Shown here: one piece after another, positions 34,723 through 45,067 of the stretch
Layout of the letters: each line of letters starts with the position of its first letter
How positions within the stretch are numbered: position 1 is the first letter of the stretch
Assembly: GCA_947561715.1 (NCBI GenBank)
Contig: OX387205.1
Span: 8,313,001 to 8,377,000, forward strand
DNA from: Ascidia mentula
Taxonomy: Eukaryota > Chordata > Ascidiacea > Phlebobranchia > Ascidiidae
Direction of reading: 5' to 3'
DNA length: 64,000 nt
Notes under the pieces: model-generated
Told to the model about the DNA's origin: nothing
Databases searched by the model: none
The model's input: the letters and a program-made list of their open reading frames with translations, nothing else
Position numbers and translations under genes: made by a program

Positions 34723-36378
34723 ATGTCAACAAAACATTCGTGCAAGATGGAAAACATTTGTTGTCGCAAGCAATGGTACATGGAAACTATATCAAAACTT
34801 GTACGACAGTCAATTCTGTCGGGCAAGTGCGAGCAAAGTGATGTTAAAGTTATTACGCTGCCAATAAAACGAAAGCAATCTAAAAGATTTGTGGATTTTG
34901 CCATACCCAACAACGTCGCCAAAAGAATTGCAGCGGCAATAAACGGCCACATGCCCGGGGAAGGTTTAGACAGTTTGTATAAGCACTGTTGTTATGTAAA
35001 AGATGCAACTGCGGAATGGAAAGTTCCAATGGAGTTTGTGGATATAAGTGACGGAAGTTTGCACTTTTCTGTCAAGTCGGATATGCTAGCTAGGCTTTTG
35101 TGTAATGAAATTTTGCTCAAAGGTTTTTACCAGTGTAACAATCAATGTGCTATGCAAAGGACAACGCTTGTTTGCTGTTTTCCATCATCTGTTTCAATTG
35201 TCAGAACGTTGTCTTTATGTTCTAGCCTAAAATCGATTCTAAAGAAAAGTCCGCTTTGTAATGCTTCATATGTGCATTTGTCCAAGTCCAATGAAGCAAC
35301 TATTCCAGACTCATTAAGTACTGCATTTAATTTGAAACCTGAAGGGTTTTGGTTGAGCAAGCAAATGGACAAAGATATTGTATTGTGCACTCTAAACAGC
35401 AGTAACCTTCTGTCCATCAGTGAAACTGTCCAACAAATAAGTTTTAACCAAGAAACTCTGAACCTTTTAGAAAGTGTCTGTTGTCAATCTTTTTGCAAGA
35501 CAGTTCTCAATACAAAACTAAACATTAATGATAGTGTTGTAAATTGTTTAGCCCAGATGCATAGCGAATTGTTACTTGCAAACTTGGACAATAATGTTAA
35601 CTTTTGGTTTGCGGGTTGTCAAAGTGATAGCATTTTTATACAACAGGTAAAAGTAACACTTGTGTTGTTATGGAATATAAACCACAAAGAAACGACTGAA
35701 AAGGGTGTTAAATGTGTGTGTATTCGCCTGTTGAGTAACTGTGATTCATTGCATGGTCCTGTGTCTTTCAAGCAAGAGTCACTACCAATAAACCAGTTAA
35801 TGGAAAATTACAGTAATGAAATAAAGAATAGCTTTGAAGCAAAGTATGGCCCAGATGCTGCATGGATGCCTATGGTCAATGTTATTGCCAACTCAGTATT
35901 GAGGCTTGATTTGTTTTCTGTCTCAATGCAATCAAATATTCGACTTGACTCTGACTCAAGCCAGATCAATTCTGTATTTATTCTTTACAATTATTCCAGA
36001 CTTTCAAGCATAATGCAGAAGTTTGAAAAAAGTGTAGCAGGAGGCATATATCCAGATTTGCCTGACATAGAAGAAATTGACTTTTGTTTGTTAATTGAAA
36101 CTGAAGAGAGGGAGTTGATTGATCATCTTTGGGAGATTGGATGTACATCAATCGGTTATTCAGATATCCATTCATTTAAACCCCATTTACTTGTGGCCTT
36201 TCTCAAAAAACTTTGCAAAACCCTTAGTTGCTACTATTCAAGACATCATATTTTAGGAAAAAGTTTACCACACCTTTATCCAACTATGTTTGCAAGACTT
36301 TACCTCGTAAAGGCTGTCAAAAAAACTTTGAAAAGAATTTTTGATATTCTTGATGTGATTCCAGTTGACCAAATGTGA
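34723..36378 (+). CDS. DALRD3: DALR anticodon-binding domain protein (DALRD3-like)
   Basis: Single coding exon of 551 codons plus stop from the first ATG (34723; a second possible ATG is at 34747). The ORF extends further upstream only through a TTG. The N-terminal half has scattered Cys and no catalytic ArgRS motifs (no HIGH or KMSKS seen). The C-terminal about 120 residues are helical and match the DALR fold that binds tRNA anticodon stems in arginyl-tRNA synthetase: LLVAFLKKLCKTLSCYYSRH, then MFARLYLVKAVKKTLKRIF and DVIPVDQM at the very end. In mammals DALRD3 directs METTL2 to make 3-methylcytidine-32 in arginine tRNAs. The paralogue assignment rests on the C-terminal domain and overall size, so it is less certain than the domain call. 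FEX begins 275 bases further on. Confidence 0.78.
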   Translation: MSTKHSCKMENICCRKQWYMETISKLVRQSILSGKCEQSDVKVITLPIKRKQSKRFVDFAIPNNVAKRIAAAINGHMPGEGLDSLYKHCCYVKDATAEWKVPMEFVDISDGSLHFSVKSDMLARLLCNEILLKGFYQCNNQCAMQRTTLVCCFPSSVSIVRTLSLCSSLKSILKKSPLCNASYVHLSKSNEATIPDSLSTAFNLKPEGFWLSKQMDKDIVLCTLNSSNLLSISETVQQISFNQETLNLLESVCCQSFCKTVLNTKLNINDSVVNCLAQMHSELLLANLDNNVNFWFAGCQSDSIFIQQVKVTLVLLWNINHKETTEKGVKCVCIRLLSNCDSLHGPVSFKQESLPINQLMENYSNEIKNSFEAKYGPDAAWMPMVNVIANSVLRLDLFSVSMQSNIRLDSDSSQINSVFILYNYSRLSSIMQKFEKSVAGGIYPDLPDIEEIDFCLLIETEERELIDHLWEIGCTSIGYSDIHSFKPHLLVAFLKKLCKTLSCYYSRHHILGKSLPHLYPTMFARLYLVKAVKKTLKRIFDILDVIPVDQM

Positions 36379-36569
36379 TGTTTTGTATTGAAATCTTGGA
36401 GGATTTAGTTTGTTGTTTGTGTGATCAGGTTGAGATTGTCTATATCCTGAGGCGAATTAGGTTACCACCTGCAGTAAGCATATTTGTGCCTGGAGGGGCT
36501 AGCAGATGTGTATCTATTTCTATTAGCTTCATGATATGTTGTGACTTTATGTACATATTTTAAACTCTT

Positions 36570-36590
36570 CTTTTTTGTCAATCTTCTTAG
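36570..36590 (+). promoter_or_regulatory. Strong 3' splice acceptor before FEX with no visible upstream donor
   Basis: A pyrimidine-rich tract ending ATCTTCTTAG at 36590 lies 63 bases before the FEX ATG and about 212 bases after the DALRD3 stop. I see no matching donor exon between the two genes. It could be a spliced-leader trans-splice acceptor or the acceptor of a 5' UTR intron. Confidence 0.4.
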
Positions 36591-36652
36591 GTGTAGTTTT
36601 TACAGCATCTAAGGTGTAGTTTTGCACATGGATATGTCAGTACTTTATACAA

Positions 36653-38200
36653 ATGACTGAAAATGAATGTGATCATTGTTCTTCTATGGTGGAGAATACA
36701 CAAATAGCAGGCAATGGAGATGCACTCCAGGATGAAGTACATGATGCTGCTACATCACTAAATGCCAGTGCTGGTAAGTTGTACCATCCTATAATAGTGT
36801 GTTTTTTCAGCTTGTAAATGTTTTCCTTTCTATTTCACTAAACAGTGCAAAAACAAAAGAAAAGATGTACTAAATGCTACCCATTGGTGCTGAAATGCAT
36901 TTACATCAGCTCATTCTCTATGCTTGGATGTTTGATTCGTGTTGGTCTTGACCATGCTGTTGGTAGTGAATTGGCCAACATTGAAAACCCAAGCTCAGTC
37001 ATATTCAAATCATTTTTTTCCAACATGTTGGGTAGCTTTATGATGGGATTCACACATGCCCTTCCCTTCAATCACAGCACTTTCTTATTTATTGGTTTAA
37101 CAACAGGTATTATCATCATTTCTTCTTAGACAAGTTATTTTCGGTAACGGTTGCATTTAATGACTGTTTAAAGGTTTGTGTGGGTCTTTAACAACTTATT
37201 CAAAGTGGAATCAGCAGGTTAGCATGTTGCTTGTTGGGGCTGTTTATGCTCAAAGTCAGTCCCAACTTGTTGCATTGTCAGCTGTGGTGGTTGGCCTTCT
37301 TTCATTTGTATGCTCATACCAAATGGGCAGAGACACTTGCAGAATATTTTCTTTAAAACAAGGTAACCTTCTGATTATAAACTAAATTGAAATAATGTTG
37401 GTGTCGTTTTAGCAATAAGTTTCCAGATAGTTAAACATGATCAATTTTTGTTGCAGCTCCACCATGGAAACTAAACAAAAATGTTGCCAACTTATGGATT
37501 TGTTTTTTATTTGCGAGTCTTCTGATTCTTTTGACAACTATTGCTTCCTTGTACTGGAACACTCAACCGTTTATTGCTGCATTGTGTCTAAGTGCAATTT
37601 TTGGACCTGTTGGGGCATTAGGACGATATTTCATATCCAAAAAAACACCAGCTTTTGCATTCAAAGGTCCACTGGATATTCTGAACAACTTACCTAGTGG
37701 CACTTTAGTTGCAAATATGTTTGGTGAGCACAATTTTTGATGCAAAAAGAAAAATATTGCTTTTGTTAGCAACAAAAAATGTTGTTTGTTTTTCAAATTC
37801 AAATATGATACTTTGACCATGTAACTGATTTTTTATTTAACCTACTTTTGTATATTTTTTAGGTTCAATACTTCTAGCAATAACAGTGGTAGTGGAGTGT
37901 TGGATAAAGTTAACATGCACCTGGCAGATAGTATTAATGGCAATCCAGAGTGGTACAATAGCTTCATTGACCACTGTTTCTACTTTTGTTGCGGAAGTAG
38001 TGAAGTTGCGAACCCTGGAGCACAGAACAAGCAGTTACATATATGCTGTTGCTACATTGATACTGTGCGTTTCTGCGGCATCGTTAATTTCAGGCATCAA
38101 TCATACATTGCTCTGGACATCGTATGGTGAATTTTATTTTGTCAAAAATGGAACTTTTTATGATTGGAAGGCAAAATTCCAGCCATATTGCTCCTTATAG
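36653..38200 (+). CDS. Fluoride export channel FEX (two-domain CrcB/Fluc), 391 aa
   Basis: Membrane fluoride channel that expels F- from the cytosol. Five exons join in frame: 36653-36773, 36846-37106, 37174-37362, 37457-37723 and 37863-38200. After a hydrophilic N terminus of about 45 residues there are two tandem CrcB-like units joined by an extra helix (NLWICFLFASLLILLTTIAS), the nine-helix layout of eukaryotic FEX. Unit 1 has GCLIRVGLDHA, SNMLGSFMMGF and GLCGSLTTYSKW. Unit 2 has GPVGALGRYF, ANMFGSILLA and SGTIASLTTVSTF. These keep the conserved Arg, the Asn-x-x-Gly and the TT-break motif in both halves. The Phe-box positions differ from the bacterial form (see finding). Such proteins are known from fungi, plants and some aquatic invertebrates and are absent from vertebrates. 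It follows DALRD3 on the same strand. Confidence 0.93.
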
Positions 38201-41200
38201 ATTCAGTGTTATGAGTTATACACAGCTTTGTAACTGCCCATCTCGTTTAGACTACAATATGTGATATACACAGTTTGCAGATAAAATAGCACTGTCAAAG
38301 TACATTCATTTTCTTGTTTTATGTATTGCATATGTTTTTGTGTGGTGTGCCTTACACAAAATATTTCGTTAAAGAGTTGCAGTGTACTTTGTAGCAATAT
38401 GGTTTTTGTTCAGACTTTTTTAATCGCGTACTAACACTTGTCTAAACAAGAATTGTTCTGTCATTCAGCGATTAAATTGCCAAATGCTGGTCACTGTGTT
38501 GCGATTAATACAATATGAGTTCATAACTCGTTGAGATCTAGTTTGCACTGGTGATTTTACAAATCAAATATTTCAATTTTGCATCTTTTCACGTTTAAAT
38601 AATGTGACGGCCAAAATTTATTTGTTGAATGTCACGCATAGGCCTGCGCTATCGGTCTGCCTATACCGGGTCTTCGTAGGTACCAACGTCAGGTACGATG
38701 AGTCAGAAATTCGCAATCGCACCCCAGTCTCTTGGTTTTTAGTAAATATATTGTGCAGTGAAAGAACAACGAATCAGTACGCTAAATCGTTCACAGATTC
38801 GGGATGACAGCAGTGTAAAATGGGTGAGACACAATACATCAGCAACAAGACAGTATCGGGGTAGACAGTTGGAGTGTTTTTATGGTATTCCTTATCAGCA
38901 AGAGGTAGTGTTTGTATGAAACAGAATATTGTGGTGAATAAGGAATTATTTTAAATATTTAAACACGCCTGAACCCAAACTTTCACAGTTAAAGCCAATA
39001 TAATTTTTTAGAAAGGCCAAAATTTCAAACTCTCCGTAATGATAATGTTCAAAAAATAGTAACCCGTACCATCTATCCCAGTATAACTATACTGTTCACA
39101 GAGTATCGACTGCATACGCGGCACAAATTACTCGTTACCCGATGACAGCACAGGAAATAACACCGTAATCCTGTCTGGCATTTACCTTGAATGATCAAAA
39201 AAGTGCCAAACTAAGGTCAAATTTCGAAAGCCAAACTGTTTCAAAAATCTGGCAACCTTGCTCAGAAGCCGAAAAAGCTTTAAGTTTTTTGTGTGCGGAA
39301 CATATATGTATATGCACATTCAAAGAAAAAAATCAGAATTTAATTTGGGAATAGTGGATCACCTACAATCGTAATCCATAGGTTTGACATTCCCCGAAGA
39401 AGGCGCCAAAAATTACGTGGTACGCACGAATAAAATATTATACAATAGTCCAGTATTTTTCAATCTTTTTGAGCCACGTAACACTTTTTTTATTGAAATA
39501 ATCTTGCGGAACACCAAACTGTTGGAAGTACTGCGGCATTGTACTTAACGAGCAACAGGCTCGCGCCATTACATTCTTAATATTACAAAACGAGTCTTAT
39601 TGTTACACAACATTAAATTAAGCAATTCACGATGGAACATACAAACTGGCCATAATGGATGATTACTTTTATAAAGCTATTTACGCCCTTCGTGATAAAC
39701 AAGTGATTTCCGACCCGTGTACCAAGGAACATCAGTCAAACTAATAAATTTCTCGCGGAACACCTGACGATCTTTCACGGAGCACTGATGTTCCGCGGAA
39801 CACCGGTTGAAAATCACTGCATTAGTCGATGCATCGTTTTGAAAAACATTTGTGTCTCGTTTACGTTTCAAGGAGTCGCGTGACACATTAAACTAAAACA
39901 ATTGAACTTTTTTGAATATGAAGACAAACAGCAAGTTCAGTTTTCTTCGACTGAAAATTAAAATTCGAGCATATACTAAATTAGCCGAACTTAATAAATA
40001 AAAATTAGGAAGAAATCTTTCCCAGTTACATCCAAATGATCGCGTGTAAGCATACATCAAATAAAAATATTAGAGGTCGTTACCAAGACTCGTTATCATG
40101 TAAGTTATAAGTTAATAACAAACTTTTGACTATCGTCGGTGGACAGACACGCATAATATTTACATCGAAAGCTTTTCATAGGAAAGTTGTCCCAGTAATC
40201 CTTTGTGACTCAATAAGTGGTTTCGACTCCCTGTTTTGTGGTTGAAAACTGTATCATGAGTGAGTGATTTTTATTTAACGCCCGGGGCTATAATAACACA
40301 TGTCTGCGCGTCCAAACTAATGAACGTTGGTATTTACATGTACGGTTTTCAGTGCACAAGGATTTACGAAGCAAATGTATTTTGAAGTAAAGCCGACGAG
40401 GTGGTAAATTTGCGAAGGAAGATGGTTTGTCAAAGAATAAGACATTGAGTTTAAAATACTGAGTTCAGAAAAAAGGAGCATCGAATAAAATCAAACTTTT
40501 TTTCAGTATGGGCGGCGAAGCATAACAAAATATAGGAAGGCAAGGTCAAGTGTACTGTACAGCACTTTTGTACTATTTCTGCTAAAAGTTAGTTCCACAC
40601 ATTATGTGTGTTAGCATCCGAGAGTTACCAAAGTGTTTTCAAAGTGTTTTTCATCGTTCCAAAGCTAGTTGTATTACAGCATATTATATTGAGTATATCG
40701 CTTACGAGTAGCCTATAGGCCATAGTTGACTTTTAGGTATGTCTCCAATTGTTCACTGATTTTATTCATGTATTGTTGAAAAACATCCTTTGCAAGTCTG
40801 TTAAACTTGCTGCAAGCAAGTTACGTTTAGAATTCTTCGTTTTTCTGTTTGTGTCACGCATCACAGAGTTTTGTCTGATTCACTGCCCAAGCGTGAGTCT
40901 AAAATACCAAACTATTCAGACGAGTTGTGTGCCACTTGAATTTGTTTGCAGCTAGCGTTATAATCTTTTCGGACTGATTTGCAAATTTAGAACAGGCTTG
41001 ATATGTGAACTAACGATTTCCATGTTTGGATCGAAATATAGGGTTGACCGTGTACTTTGATGGTGGTAAGCAGGATAAGAGGTAGCATTTTATCGCCGTA
41101 AATCACCAATTTTCTCACCGTAAATGAGATATTTATAACTTTATTCCAAACCTACAGTTGTGATAAGAAACAGAATTATTCATAAAGCGTTTTGTGTAGG

Positions 41201-41373
41201 TATAGTCCTTCAACTTAATTAATAGTACTGATGTTGTTAATTTGTTGTTGTGTTCAAAATGAATATTATGTTGCAGACAGTAAAACTCTGATACATATTC
41301 CTGCACCTTGTGTCAAGATAGCAAACACTTTACTGCCGGACAAGTTTTAATTGTTTTTTATATTGCGATTATC
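38201..41373. other. Intergenic with a hAT-like insertion
   Basis: 3' UTR of FEX, then AT-rich noncoding DNA and the promoter region of the SNARE-like gene. The only structured element recognised is the transposon at 39451-39819. The stretch at 41308-41373 is open in frame with the downstream gene but begins with TTG, so it is treated as 5' UTR. Confidence 0.5.
39451..39819. mobile_element. hAT-like non-autonomous DNA transposon, 369 bp
   Basis: The left end CAGTATTTTTCAATCTTTTT and the right end, which reads inward on the minus strand as CAGTGATTTTCAACCGGTGT, are imperfect inverted repeats. The flanking 8-bp duplication is CAATAGTC (39443-39450) and CATTAGTC (39820-39827), with one mismatch. 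GCGGAACACC motifs repeat inside. No transposase coding region is present. Confidence 0.8.
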
Positions 41374-44300
41374 ATGAAAAACAAACGCACTAAAGATAAT
41401 ACATCAAAGGGATCGAGCAAAACAAATGAAGATTACCCGGATACCCAAAACCCTTTTAGTGAAGATTACAGGAATCCTGAACCGGTCAAAAATGGAAAAT
41501 CCGCTCGAGAGCGAACAACGTCAGATGCCAAAGGGTTGAAAGGAAAGAAGAGCAAAATAAAAAAAGCCAAAAAAGCCAAGAAACTCCAGGGCAAACGGGA
41601 GAGAGCTGTATCCAGAGCGGTGGCTACGCAAATAGAGAAAGAGGGAGATTCCATGCGAACGCGCGCTCCAACTATTGTCATCAGCGAAGAATTGGAAGTC
41701 ATGAACACTGATAAAAAGGCCAAAGCCAAAGCTGACAAAAAGGCGAAGAAAATAGAAAAAAAGGAAATAAAAAGGGAAAAGAAAGTGCGGAAGAAAGAAA
41801 AGAAAGCTATAAAAAAGCAAAATCACAATGACATCAACAAGCCACAAAGTGCAGACATTGAAACAAAACAGTCTTTACCCACGTACGAAGCCCAGATCAA
41901 ACCACAGCCTTCAAACGAACCACCCGTTCAATCTTTTCCAGCTGTTACGCCAGAAAGAATAAGGCAACTGCAAATGGAAGACAATTTCTCATCACTTCCC
42001 AGTGCCGCAAAGCGAAAAGCCAAAGCAAACAAATCTTCGGCTCACGAGAAAACTAAACGACACAGTGCCGGAGATATAACTGAACTACACCAGCATTCAT
42101 CTTCAACCCCTTCCGCTTCCCGGGCCGGTTTAATATTAAACGTTAACGAAAAAACGAAATCATCCAATGAGATGCTCTCGCCCATCGCCGAAAGCCCTGT
42201 TGATGCGGTTGCGCCAGAACCAGTTACACGCAACCGACGTCGCACTGGCTCTGTTCTAGTGTCGTCCAAGGAACGAAGGAAAAAGAAAAGATTGCGGCTG
42301 AGGAAGAAATGGAAACGATTAAAACATAAAAATGCGGCAGATGATGATGAAGTTAAGTATTTTTAACACCTAAAACTTTTTTGCTTATTAGTTGCAAGAT
42401 TTCAAGTATTTTCTTTGCTGGAATTTATGAGAACTGTCTTTTTCGACTGATTTATTTTAATTTTTATAGACACGTTCAGCCAAGTTAACGTAACAAATCA
42501 AATCGACGAAAAACAAAGCATAAAAAGAAACATACTTTTGAGAAATAGGCACAAAACGTAACCTTGCTCAGAAGTAATGTAGTAGAATCCTTACCATGCT
42601 GTGACTCCAATTTGTTTAAATTCTTGTTACCTAATCCTTGAATAGCGTACAGGTTGCTGGTGTCCATCCAATTTCACGCTGTGTGCGTCTACAGGAGCCA
42701 ATCTTCACTATGGCGAAAACGATTACAACCCCATTGCAAAACCGCCGGCGAATAACGGCCAAAGAGTGGAAGAATTGCGAAATCGCGTTGAAGAAGTAAA
42801 GAATATTGTTTCGTCAAATGTGGCTACAGACCTGGAGAAGAGACATACTTTGCTTACGGAGCTCAACACCAAGGCAGAACTACTTGAAACAAGTTCACAT
42901 ACCTTTGCAAAGGTGGTAAAAATCGGATTCTTTGGTAACGACATGATAAGATTAACATATTTTGCGTCGGCCATTCGGTTGTTTCTTGCTTTGTTGTAGT
43001 TGAATGGATTTGGAAGCATCCGATTGTTGCATATTTAACTTAAACGGTTGATTCTGACGAATTAATGCTAAAATCATTCAACTTATAACAACAATATAAC
43101 TGCACAGCGCATTTCTTGAAATGCTTTAATAATATTGGCGAGCTGCAGACAGGGTATGTACACGCACTGTTTCGACCTGTGAGGTCTCATCAGTGCAGCT
43201 GTTGCAGTGGCACTGTGCTAGCTTTTACACTAACGGGCACACTAGATTCCACTTTGTGGTACTGTTCCGGTCAACGTCGTACCAAACAACAGAGACGAAC
43301 CACTGTGGAGCGCACTATGGCCAAACGGATCTGCTTGGTAACCGATAGCGCTAAAGGCAAAAACACCAATGCAATATATGTGCAAAAAAAGCCATAATGG
43401 CTTGCAAATATATTGCTTTAATAATGTTTTCCAGAAAACGTTCTTTGCAAGACAAAAATGCTCAGCAAGCTGATGTTTTGCCAATCGCGTGTACATGAAG
43501 TATATGCGGCTTTTGTCGCATATAATCGTGTTGTCGTTAACGCCCTCCAGTTCAAACAGCGTACGCAATTGCCTCGGGGTTATTTTGTTTAATTGTACTA
43601 TGCCGTCCGAAATATAATGCAAATTTCTATGACCAAGTTACAGAACTGCAACTCGAGAAACGTGTAAAAAAAATATGTAATTTCCTTTTTGCCGGTCTTC
43701 TATGCAACATTTCTCATTATATCCATCTTCAATGCAGGTTGCAACAGAAACACGACTGAAGAAACAAAGTCAAGCACGGTGTTGTGGGATGTTCTCTAAA
43801 TATCGAGTGTGTTGGTACATATGCGCTTGCCAAAGTAGTAGGGTGAAGAAAGCCCCAATGAAGAAACGTACAACAGAAAATCGTGAAGCTGAGGCAAAGT
43901 TTTTGACGAGAGGTCAGTACAAACATGTAAATTACATCTAACGTACAAAATTTAGGTATTTGTCTATACAATTAACAAAATCGTTGTTAACGACTCTCGG
44001 CGGTGTATAACTATGGTTATCTGCACCAAGGGTGCGTCACTTAAACGGTTATGTGTGCCGCATTGTTGTAGATAGTGATCTGACGTGAAAAAAAATTTTT
44101 TTTTTTTTGCATGTTGGCAAAGAAGTTTAATAACAAAGGACACGATGTTGTGCACCCTGATCTAAACTATAATTTAAACAAAAATATCTTAAATGAAATC
44201 CAATATTTGAATAAAAGGCTTAAAAATTGGTTCGTTTTGCAGGCGAGATAGAAGATGAAGACGATTTTGACGATGGACCGTTTGCCCTTGTCGACGAAGC

Positions 44301-45067
44301 TAAAGTGATGAAACGCAGCAACCTCAGTTTAGCTCCAAGCAGTACAAAGCGGTCTTCAACCTCTTCGATATTACCAATGCTTAAAAATTCGAAAGCATAT
44401 CTCAGTGTTTCTCGAACTTCTTTGCCAATAGTGGGAAACTTAAGGTATGTGCAAGTTCAAACAATATATGTTATCGAATAGTAGGAATACATATAGTTCA
44501 GCTAATTGCCTTTGCTGATTTTATTATTACTGGATCGATATTCATTCACATTAGAGTGCTCATTTATTTTGCTCATTCATCCATTTTTGCCACACCACGA
44601 ACTCAGGTTATCCGGGGCACGAATCCATATCAGGTTTTCTACTTAGCCTGTATAGGCCGGGCAACATCAGTCAAGCGCCCGACCCATATACCAAGAAAAA
44701 CTTGATAGGGATTCGTGGCCAGGATATTCTGGATTCAAATCCCAGTTTTTATTTGAATCTTTTATTAAAAAACGAACGATAAGCGGCAAATTAAGAGTAG
44801 TGAACAATTTTCACTGTTTCTAATCGGCATCGAAGACAAATTATTATGGGTAAAAGTCTACAAAATGTTCATGTAAACAGATCGCTGGGTCGGATGAGAA
44901 AGGCGTCATCAAGCGGAAAATTAGAAGATGAGGCGCGAAGTCGTTTGGCAACAAGAACTAAAGAGGAAATTGAAAAAGATGTTCGGTCGTTTGCAGCGAA
45001 ATATGAAGATGATGAAACTCGAAATAGAGTTACGGAGCTTCTGATGTTGGATCATACGAATAAATAA
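41374..45067 (+). CDS. Lys-rich protein with synaptobrevin-like (R-SNARE) helix, 607 aa; novel architecture
   Basis: Six exons give one open frame: 41374-42356, a 14-base microexon 42470-42483, 42695-42912, 43738-43912, 44243-44444 and 44836-45067. Residues 1-330 are disordered, with Lys/Glu blocks (KKAKAKADKKAKKIEKK) and a basic end (KERRKKKRLRLRKKWKRLKH). The 42695-42912 exon encodes a helix that aligns without gaps to the VAMP SNARE motif (RVEELRNRVEEVKNIVSSNV, LEKRHTLLTELNTKAELLET), but the central ionic-layer Arg is Ser. Where VAMPs have a membrane anchor there is a cysteine cluster (ARCCGMFSKYRVCWYICACQ), possibly palmitoylated. An acidic segment (EDEDDFDDG) and a Ser/Arg-rich, helical C terminus follow. 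The first ATG was chosen because upstream frame-open sequence lacks ATG. AATAAATAAA overlaps the stop. A membrane-traffic role is inferred only. Confidence 0.78.
42470..42483 (+). other. 14-nt microexon of the SNARE-like gene
   Basis: ACACGTTCAGCCAA is preceded by a T-rich tract ending ATAG and followed by GTTAACG. Including it is the only reading I found that joins the first exon (phase 2) to the SNARE-helix exon (phase 1) without a stop; the summed exons are then divisible by three. Confidence 0.6.
43141..43201. mobile_element. One-armed relative of the 14.25 kb foldback element
   Basis: Shares GCTGCAGACAG, CACTGTTTCGACCT and CTCATCAGTGCAGCTG in the same order as the left arm of the 14248-14402 element. 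No opposing arm follows. It lies in an intron of the SNARE-like gene. Confidence 0.6.
44616..44720. repeat. Inverted repeat, 25-27 bp arms
   Basis: 44616-44640 (GGCACGAATCCATATCAGG...) is nearly the reverse complement of 44694-44720, leaving a loop of about 53 bases. It is followed by a GGATTCAAATCCC sequence that resembles a pol III B-box, so the block may derive from a tRNA-related repeat. It is intronic in the SNARE-like gene. Confidence 0.5.

Noticed and set aside
41466-41847. Phe/Leu-rich minus-strand ORFs that look like membrane proteins
   Set aside because: They are the antisense of the Lys-rich exon of the SNARE-like gene; AAA/AAG codons read backwards give Phe and Leu.
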